NCBI GenBank assembly: GCA_013180565.1
Contig: QBUN01000421.1
Span: 13,052 to 27,166 of the forward strand
Direction: 5' to 3'
Origin: Candidatus Methanophaga sp. GoMg3.2
GTDB lineage: Archaea; Halobacteriota; Syntropharchaeia; Alkanophagales; Methanospirareceae
DNA: 14,115 nucleotides
Shown: piece after piece, positions 12,237 to 14,115 of the stretch
How the letters are laid out: the number at the start of each line of letters is the position of its first letter
Position numbering within the stretch: the stretch's first letter is position 1
Translations under genes and position numbers: made by a program
Notes under the pieces: model-generated
Seen by the model: the letters and a program-made list of their open reading frames with translations, nothing else
Database searches by the model: none
What the model was told of the DNA's origin: nothing

Positions 12237-13019
12237 CTACCGTTCCACCTCTGTGCTCTCGAATAAATAAGAACCAATACCCACCATGCCAATCGAAAAC
12301 ACAGTAATCATAACAAAATCGAGCAGTATAGGGACTCCGGAAGCTTCTGCGCCGAGTAGAACGCCCCTTAAACCATCTACACCATACGTTAACGGATTCG
12401 CATAACAAACGGGAACAAGCCAGGACGGCAGATCCTGTACGGGAAATAACGCACCCGAGAGTAAAAAGGTAGGGAACATGACAAAGTTTACAATCAATGT
12501 AAACCCTTGCATGTCTCGCATCCGTGACGCGAAGATCAAACCCAAGCCAATAAAGGTAAACGAAATCAAGCACATGAATACTATTGCGAGCATAACAGGA
12601 ATTACACCGCGGATTTTAAAGCCTAGCAACGTGCTGAGCGCTAAGATTAAGAGCCCTTGCATTATCGAAATGGTAGAGCCTCCTGCGGTCCTGCCTAAGA
12701 CAATAGAAAGTCGTGATACCGGCGCCACCATCACCTCCTTCAGAAACCCGAACTCCTTGTCCCAGAGCACGGAAATGCCCGCGAACATCGAGCTGAAGAG
12801 CAAAGTCATGCCGATTATCCCGGGCGTGAGAAAAGCGACATAATCTACTCCCGCTGGCAGTCCTGGCATAGAGGCGTGCTCTAATCCTAAGCCCAGAAAT
12901 ATGAGGAAGAAGATAGGCATCCCTAAAGAGCCAACAACTCTGCTCTTTGCACGCCACATGCCTTTCATCTCTCGCAGCCACAGCACGTAGATTGCTTGAA
13001 CACTTAATGTCAGTTTCAT
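12237..13019 (-). CDS. ABC-2 type export permease (DrrB-like)
   Basis: A 260-residue membrane protein with about six helices. It begins with a cytoplasmic helix (VLWLREMKGMWRAKSRVVG), followed by MPIFFLIFLGLG. The ABC-2 domain is recognised by the YVAFLTPGIIGMTLLFSSMFAGISVLWDKEFGFLKEVMVAPVSR stretch and by LSGALFPVQDLPSWLVPVCYANPLTYGVDGLRGVLLG near the end, both standard for daunorubicin-type (DrrB/NodJ-like) permeases. It would form the membrane channel of an exporter with the ATPase encoded just upstream. The ATG overlaps the ATPase stop by four bases. The substrate (lipid, glycan, drug or peptide) cannot be told from sequence. Confidence 0.9.
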   Translation of the reverse strand: MKLTLSVQAIYVLWLREMKGMWRAKSRVVGSLGMPIFFLIFLGLGLEHASMPGLPAGVDYVAFLTPGIIGMTLLFSSMFAGISVLWDKEFGFLKEVMVAPVSRLSIVLGRTAGGSTISIMQGLLILALSTLLGFKIRGVIPVMLAIVFMCLISFTFIGLGLIFASRMRDMQGFTLIVNFVMFPTFLLSGALFPVQDLPSWLVPVCYANPLTYGVDGLRGVLLGAEASGVPILLDFVMITVFSIGMVGIGSYLFESTEVER

Positions 13020-13957
13020 TCCCTTATCCTCCGCCCAGTGAAATGCAAGAAGACATCCTCCAAGCTCGGCTTCCTCATATTCACTGATTTTATCTCTAGT
13101 CCCGATTCCCTCGCATGTTCCATTATTGTTGGTATTCGTAAGTCTGCTCGCTCCATCTTCAACGTTACAAAGCCGTTATGCGCCTGGACGTCAGTAACAA
13201 AATCAAGATTTTCAAAAATGCTCACCGCATTCGGGGTGTTCAATTCCAATGTGACTAAATCCGACCCGATCAAATCCACCAACTTTCTCGGGCGGTCAAG
13301 TACAATTATCTTGCCCCTGTCTATAATCCCTACACGATCACAGAGATACTCCGCTTCTTCCATATAATGCGTGGTTAATACAATCGTTACGCCTTCTCTT
13401 TCGTTTAATTCCTTTATGTAATCCCATGTTCGTCTTCGCGTTTGCGTATCCAAGCCCAAAGTGGGTTCGTCTAAGAAGAGTATTTTGGGGCGGTGAATGA
13501 AGCCTCTTGCAAGTTCTAAGCGGCGATTCATACCGCCTGAATACTTGTCCACTACGATGTCCGCTTTCTCTTCCAGTTCCACTAGCTTTAGCAATTCTGC
13601 AACACGCCGCTCCCGCTCACCACGTTTTATCCCGTACATACGTGCATGGAAATCCAAATTCTCGCGTCCGGTCAATCTCCGGTCCAAAGCGGGTTCTTGA
13701 AATACGATCCCTATGCTCGCCCTTACCTTTTCCTTTTCCTTGGTAACATCGAAGCCCGCTACTTTCGCCATTCCCGATGTGGGCTTCAACAATGTGGTCA
13801 GTATCTTTATCAAGGTCGTCTTACCTGCACCATTAGGACCAAGTAAAGCAAATATCTCACGCTCTTCCACTGTAAAAGTGATCTGATCCACAGCAGCAAA
13901 GCTAATACCCTTGCTATTGAACCTCTTTGTCAAATCCGTTACTTCTATTACTTGCAT
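13016..13957 (-). CDS. ABC transporter ATP-binding protein (DrrA-like)
   Basis: A 313-residue ATPase with every ABC motif: Walker A GPNGAGKTT (40-48), Q-loop Q87 in VFQEPALD, signature YSGGMNRRLELARG (139-152), Walker B ILFLDEPTLGLD (159-170, catalytic E164) and H-loop H197 in TTHYMEEAEYL. The ~80-residue C-terminal extension after the nucleotide-binding domain, ending RKPSLEDVFLHFTGR, is the DrrA-type regulatory tail. It powers the ABC-2 permease encoded four bases overlapped downstream. An adjacent TATA-like TTTGTAAAGG about 28 bases upstream may be the promoter, but it is a poor match. No accessory gene in view tells the substrate. Confidence 0.93.
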   Translation of the reverse strand: MQVIEVTDLTKRFNSKGISFAAVDQITFTVEEREIFALLGPNGAGKTTLIKILTTLLKPTSGMAKVAGFDVTKEKEKVRASIGIVFQEPALDRRLTGRENLDFHARMYGIKRGERERRVAELLKLVELEEKADIVVDKYSGGMNRRLELARGFIHRPKILFLDEPTLGLDTQTRRRTWDYIKELNEREGVTIVLTTHYMEEAEYLCDRVGIIDRGKIIVLDRPRKLVDLIGSDLVTLELNTPNAVSIFENLDFVTDVQAHNGFVTLKMERADLRIPTIMEHARESGLEIKSVNMRKPSLEDVFLHFTGRRIRE

Positions 13958-14038
13958 CTAATACTGTTAAGGTGCGCATCCTTTACAAACCTTTCTTTCA
14001 AGAATGTTTAATCGCAAGTCAGAATTTCGCCTCTTCTC

Positions 14039-14115
14039 TTATTTCTCCAACATGACAACCTGGCTACGACCTATCCGGGGCTTATCAATTACTTTAAAAC
14101 CATTCTGTTCAGCAA
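14039..14115 (-). CDS. C-terminal end of an unidentified protein (cut by window edge)
   Basis: Reading the minus strand from the window edge, a frame stays open for 24 codons and ends with TAA at 14039-14041. The visible tail is AEQNGFKVIDKPRIGRSQ followed by VVMLEK. The look (GF-x-V, charged turn, RIGRSQVV strand, basic end) resembles the last beta strands of class I SAM-dependent methyltransferases, but the piece is too short to name. The 81 bases between it and the ABC ATPase gene hold no other gene. Confidence 0.5.
   Translation of the reverse strand, partial: AEQNGFKVIDKPRIGRSQVVMLEK

Noticed and set aside
12151..12573. 140-codon minus-strand frame across the ABC permease end
   Set aside because: Overlaps the well-supported permease in another frame and extends into the repeat-rich gap; no recognisable domain.
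1..14115. CRISPR array, transposase, integrase or phage genes
   Set aside because: No evenly spaced direct repeats and no recognisable mobility protein on either strand; the only exact repeat is the 18-base tandem pair in S9.

Overview
The window reads as a piece of a euryarchaeal chromosome, most likely from the methanogen/ANME side of the Euryarchaeota. Evidence for this is the archaeal gene set: ribosomal protein L18e, RNA polymerase subunits RpoN and RpoK, Taw3, an archaeosortase, and MptD, the aldolase of methanopterin synthesis. TATA-like boxes sit about 25 bases upstream of several start codons, and the tRNA lacks an encoded CCA end. The genus cannot be fixed from this sequence; an ANME-1-like or Methanomicrobia-type lineage is a guess.

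Layout. (1) 1-1170: the 3' part of an orotate phosphoribosyltransferase-like gene, facing the wybutosine methyltransferase gene taw3. (2) 1258-4139: a tight seven-gene membrane module with the order MrpF, MrpG, MrpE, MbhD-like, MbhE-like, MrpB, MrpC. It matches the small subunits of Mrp antiporters and Mbh/Mbx-type complexes, but no large MrpA/MrpD-type proton-channel subunit is in the window. The MbhE-like protein carries an insert of about 80 residues. (3) 4149-6037: trpB2 with its own TATA box and a T-rich terminator, then mptD. (4) 6027-8519, minus strand: archaeosortase A followed after 24 bases by a full-length CBS-DRTGG-DHH family II pyrophosphatase. (5) 8574-10854, plus strand: the information-processing cluster L18e, L13, S9, rpoN, tRNA-Pro(CGG), rpoK, then ribH. 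(6) 10953-13957, minus strand: cbiB/cobD, a 240-base repeat-rich gap, and an ABC-2 export permease with its ATPase. (7) 14039-14115: the last codons of another minus-strand gene.

How the genes relate. Cofactor synthesis recurs (methanopterin, riboflavin/F420 precursor, cobamide), as expected for a C1-metabolising archaeon. The Mrp-like module would belong to cation/proton energetics in the membrane. Archaeosortase A would process and anchor S-layer-type surface proteins. The ribosomal/RNA polymerase cluster is a classic conserved archaeal neighbourhood.

No mobile element, CRISPR array or clear horizontally acquired system was seen. The most interesting points are small-scale: the insert in MbhE, the channel-less Mrp/Mbh module, a seven-codon upstream ORF coupled to L18e, an exact 18-base tandem duplication across the L13/S9 overlap, a hairpin abutting the ribH ribosome binding site, and an inverted-repeat element downstream of the ABC operon.
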